The notes beneath the pieces are model-generated. The model was not told the DNA's origin. It worked only from the letters and a program-made list of their open reading frames with translations, and made no database searches. DNA of 41,576 bases from Caulobacter sp. (GTDB lineage: Bacteria; Pseudomonadota; Alphaproteobacteria; Caulobacterales; Caulobacteraceae). A program made the position numbers and the translations under genes. Positions 40,323-41,576 of this stretch are shown here, piece after piece. The number at the start of each line of letters is the position of its first letter. The stretch's first letter is position 1. The stretch spans positions 1 to 41,576 of the forward strand of contig JAQGIK010000154.1 of assembly GCA_028291265.1 (NCBI GenBank). The letters run 5' to 3'.

Positions 40323-41236
40323 AGCTCGCCGCGCAGCCTGTTGTGGATGGCGGTGGCGGCGATGGCCGCCTCGCCCTCGGCGGTGCTGATCTGGTTGAGG
40401 CCGCGCACCAGGTCGCCGGCGGCGAACAGGCCGGGGACGCTGGTCTGCTGGTGGTCATCGACGATCAGGCGCTTCTGCTCGTCCAGCCGGGCTCCGGCCT
40501 GCACGGCCAGGTCCGAGCGGGCGACGCAGCCGAGCGCCGCATAGAGGGCGTCGAAGCGGGCGGTGTGGTCTGGCCCGAAACAGAGGGCGGTCAGGCTTTC
40601 GTTCTCCAGCACCACGCTCTGGCAGGGCGTTTCGATCAGGGTGACGCCGGCCTTGGCCAGCTTGCCGCGTGATGTGGCTGAAAGGGCCTTCGCCGGCCCG
40701 ACGTGGATCAGGCTGACCCGGTCTGTCCAGTTCAGCAGGAACAGCGCTTCACGCGCCCCCAGGTCGCCGTCGCCGATGACCCCGACCGCCTGGCCGGACA
40801 CCTCGTAGCCGTCGCAGATCGGGCAGATGCGGATCAGGGCCTTGCGTACGGCCTGTTCGACGCCGGGCAGTGGCGGCTCGTTGTCCTTGACCCCGCAGGC
40901 CAGCAGGACGTTGGCGGCGGTCAGGGCCTTGCCGCCGACGGTGACCTCGAAGCCGCCCTCGACCGGCTTCACCGCCTCGACCGTCCCCTCGCGGATGTCG
41001 GGGCCATAGCGCTCGGCCTGGGCGCGGATGCGGGCCAGCAGGTCCGTCCCCTTGATGCCGTCCGGCCAGCCGGGGTGGTTGTGGGTGATGGGAATCCAGG
41101 CGGCGCGGCTCTCCCCCGCATCGATGACGGCGAAGCGCCGCTTGAAGCGGCCAAGGTAGATGGCGGCGGTCAGTCCGGCCGGGCCGGCGCCGACGATGAG
41201 GGCGTCGAGATCTGGGGTCGTGGGTTTGCGGGTCAT
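40319..41236 (-). CDS. Thioredoxin-reductase-like FAD/NAD(P)-dependent oxidoreductase
   Basis: 305 residues, the size of low-molecular-weight thioredoxin reductases. FAD motif GAGPAG at 16-21, redox-active pair CPIC (Cys138, Cys141) followed by DGYE, a second Rossmann GDGDLG at 155-160, and the FAD-closing motif [11 protein letters not shown]. Classical TrxR has CATC, and CPIC is a variant. It may reduce a thioredoxin-like partner or be a stand-alone thiol oxidoreductase. ATG at 41236 is preferred over an extension to 41299. It converges on the second P450 with a 4-bp overlap; being on the opposite strand, it is not in that operon, so a role as P450 redox partner is only a guess. Confidence 0.83.
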   Translation of the reverse strand: MTRKPTTPDLDALIVGAGPAGLTAAIYLGRFKRRFAVIDAGESRAAWIPITHNHPGWPDGIKGTDLLARIRAQAERYGPDIREGTVEAVKPVEGGFEVTVGGKALTAANVLLACGVKDNEPPLPGVEQAVRKALIRICPICDGYEVSGQAVGVIGDGDLGAREALFLLNWTDRVSLIHVGPAKALSATSRGKLAKAGVTLIETPCQSVVLENESLTALCFGPDHTARFDALYAALGCVARSDLAVQAGARLDEQKRLIVDDHQQTSVPGLFAAGDLVRGLNQISTAEGEAAIAATAIHNRLRGEL

Positions 41237-41304
41237 GCCCTGCGCCAACGCGCCATTTCGTCCTGAAGTTTCGACCGCTGACCTCAAAGCCCTATCCAAA
41301 ATCT

Positions 41305-41345
41305 GTCATCCTTCGGGCCCGCGAAGCGGGAACCGGAGGATCCAT
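41305..41345 (-). repeat. Cruciform repeat family D, intact copy
   Basis: Read on the minus strand, the 41-bp unit is ATGGATCCTCCGG, an inner hairpin (CCCGC-TTC-GCGGG), then CCGAAG and GATGAC. It lies 68 bp upstream of the flavoprotein start. A second unit in the opposite orientation is at 41427-41459. Confidence 0.65.
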
Positions 41346-41426
41346 GGCAGGTGAGGAACCGCCTGGAGCCGGCAAGCCGTCATCGACGACCGCACGTCAT
41401 CACAGACGCATGCGCCTGGCGGACGA

Positions 41427-41459
41427 ATGGGTCCTCCGGATCGGCTACGCCGACCGAAG
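41427..41459 (+). repeat. Cruciform repeat family D, copy broken by the IS element
   Basis: Read on the plus strand: ATGGGTCCTCCGG, an inner hairpin (TCGGC-TAC-GCCGA), then CCGAAG at 41454-41459. The GATGAC that ends the intact copy is missing and the sequence changes to CAACTGTGTGACG. The outer arm matches the intact copy at 12 of 13 positions. Confidence 0.6.
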
Positions 41460-41576
41460 CAACTGTGTGACGCCCCGTCAAGCAACGAAGGGCTTTTGGT
41501 CTCGGACAGCGGCGTTGAGGGCGATCAGGAGATGCCTGGCGATGGCGACGATAGCGAGCTTTGGAGGCTTGCCGGC
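41460..41576 (-). mobile_element. IS110-family insertion sequence, right end only
   Basis: The element is inferred to begin where repeat D is interrupted, at about 41460. It then has only about 18 bases of non-coding DNA before the transposase stop codon. The rest lies beyond the window. No terminal inverted repeat is seen, as expected for IS110 elements. Confidence 0.6.
41478..41576 (-). CDS. IS110-family transposase, C-terminal 32 residues
   Basis: The minus strand reads in frame from the window edge as AGKPPKLAIVAIARHLL, then IALNAAVRDQKPFVA, then a TGA stop (41480-41478). The GKPPKxAxxAxxRxLLxxLNAxxRD pattern is the conserved tail of IS110/IS116/IS902 (DEDD) transposases. The fragment is too short for ORF-length criteria, but the match is specific. 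The catalytic DEDD and serine parts would lie outside the window. Confidence 0.8.
   Translation of the reverse strand, partial: AGKPPKLAIVAIARHLLIALNAAVRDQKPFVA

Noticed and set aside
40319..41236. Ferredoxin reductase for the P450 pair
   Set aside because: The protein carries a thioredoxin-reductase-type CPIC redox motif and is on the opposite strand, so partnership with the P450s is not supported.
41340..41477. tRNA gene or attachment site near the window end
   Set aside because: The hairpins belong to the D repeats; no cloverleaf or anticodon arm could be formed.

Overview
The window is high-GC chromosomal DNA, probably from an alphaproteobacterium of the Caulobacteraceae (Caulobacter/Phenylobacterium type). 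The reasons are the linked tsaE-amgK-murU and addB-addA-trxA blocks, an AddB with no Walker A motif, fabA-fabB-fabI synteny, NfuA-type NifU, tandem CYP153 P450s, many Tat-exported S9 peptidases, and several families of GC-rich palindromic intergenic repeats. Species was not determined and no database was consulted.

Layout. (1) 1-960: 3' part of an exported alpha/beta hydrolase whose signal peptide is cut by the window edge. (2) 1225-13088, all plus strand: oligoendopeptidase F, a PlsC-like acyltransferase, then the tightly overlapping tsaE, amgK and murU (tRNA t6A modification and peptidoglycan sugar recycling), then addB-addA (double-strand break repair) and trxA. (3) 13369-18942: a small Pro/Ala-rich membrane-anchored protein (minus strand), then a plus-strand efflux operon of one EmrA/HlyD adaptor, two tandem EmrB-type MFS pumps and a TetR regulator, with a promoter that has an inverted repeat between its -35 and -10. 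(4) 19065-23041, minus strand: fabA, fabB and fabI for unsaturated fatty acid synthesis, interrupted between fabB and fabI by a Tat-exported D-amino-acid-oxidase-like flavoenzyme whose motif order is circularly permuted. (5) 23124-24834: an SH3-domain lipoprotein, divergent from a D-2-hydroxyacid (glyoxylate/hydroxypyruvate) dehydrogenase. (6) 24982-35273: five consecutive exported S9 prolyl-oligopeptidase-family paralogues in one apparent operon, the most striking locus here. (7) 35294-37667, minus strand: a membrane-anchored alpha/beta hydrolase, a RutE-like nitroreductase and an NfuA-like Fe-S carrier. (8) 37786-41236: two tandem CYP153-like P450s of identical length converging on a thioredoxin-reductase-like flavoprotein. 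(9) 41305-41576: a paired palindromic repeat that appears to be interrupted by an IS110-family element, of which only the transposase C-terminus is present.

Intergenic DNA is unusually rich in structured repeats. I see four families: A (about 114 bp paired arms, two copies), B (180-205 bp with short terminal inverted repeats, two copies), C (C6/G6 hairpins, two copies) and D (about 41 bp cruciform units near the IS110 end, one intact and one broken).

Functionally, most of the window is housekeeping: repair, lipid synthesis, wall recycling and Fe-S delivery. The accessory layer is exported catabolism and detoxification: S9 peptidases, a periplasmic amino-acid oxidase, a drug-efflux operon and alkane/fatty-acid-type P450s. 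No tRNA, rRNA, CRISPR array or prophage was seen. Apart from the repeat-bearing gaps described below, no gene-free stretch exceeds 300 bases.
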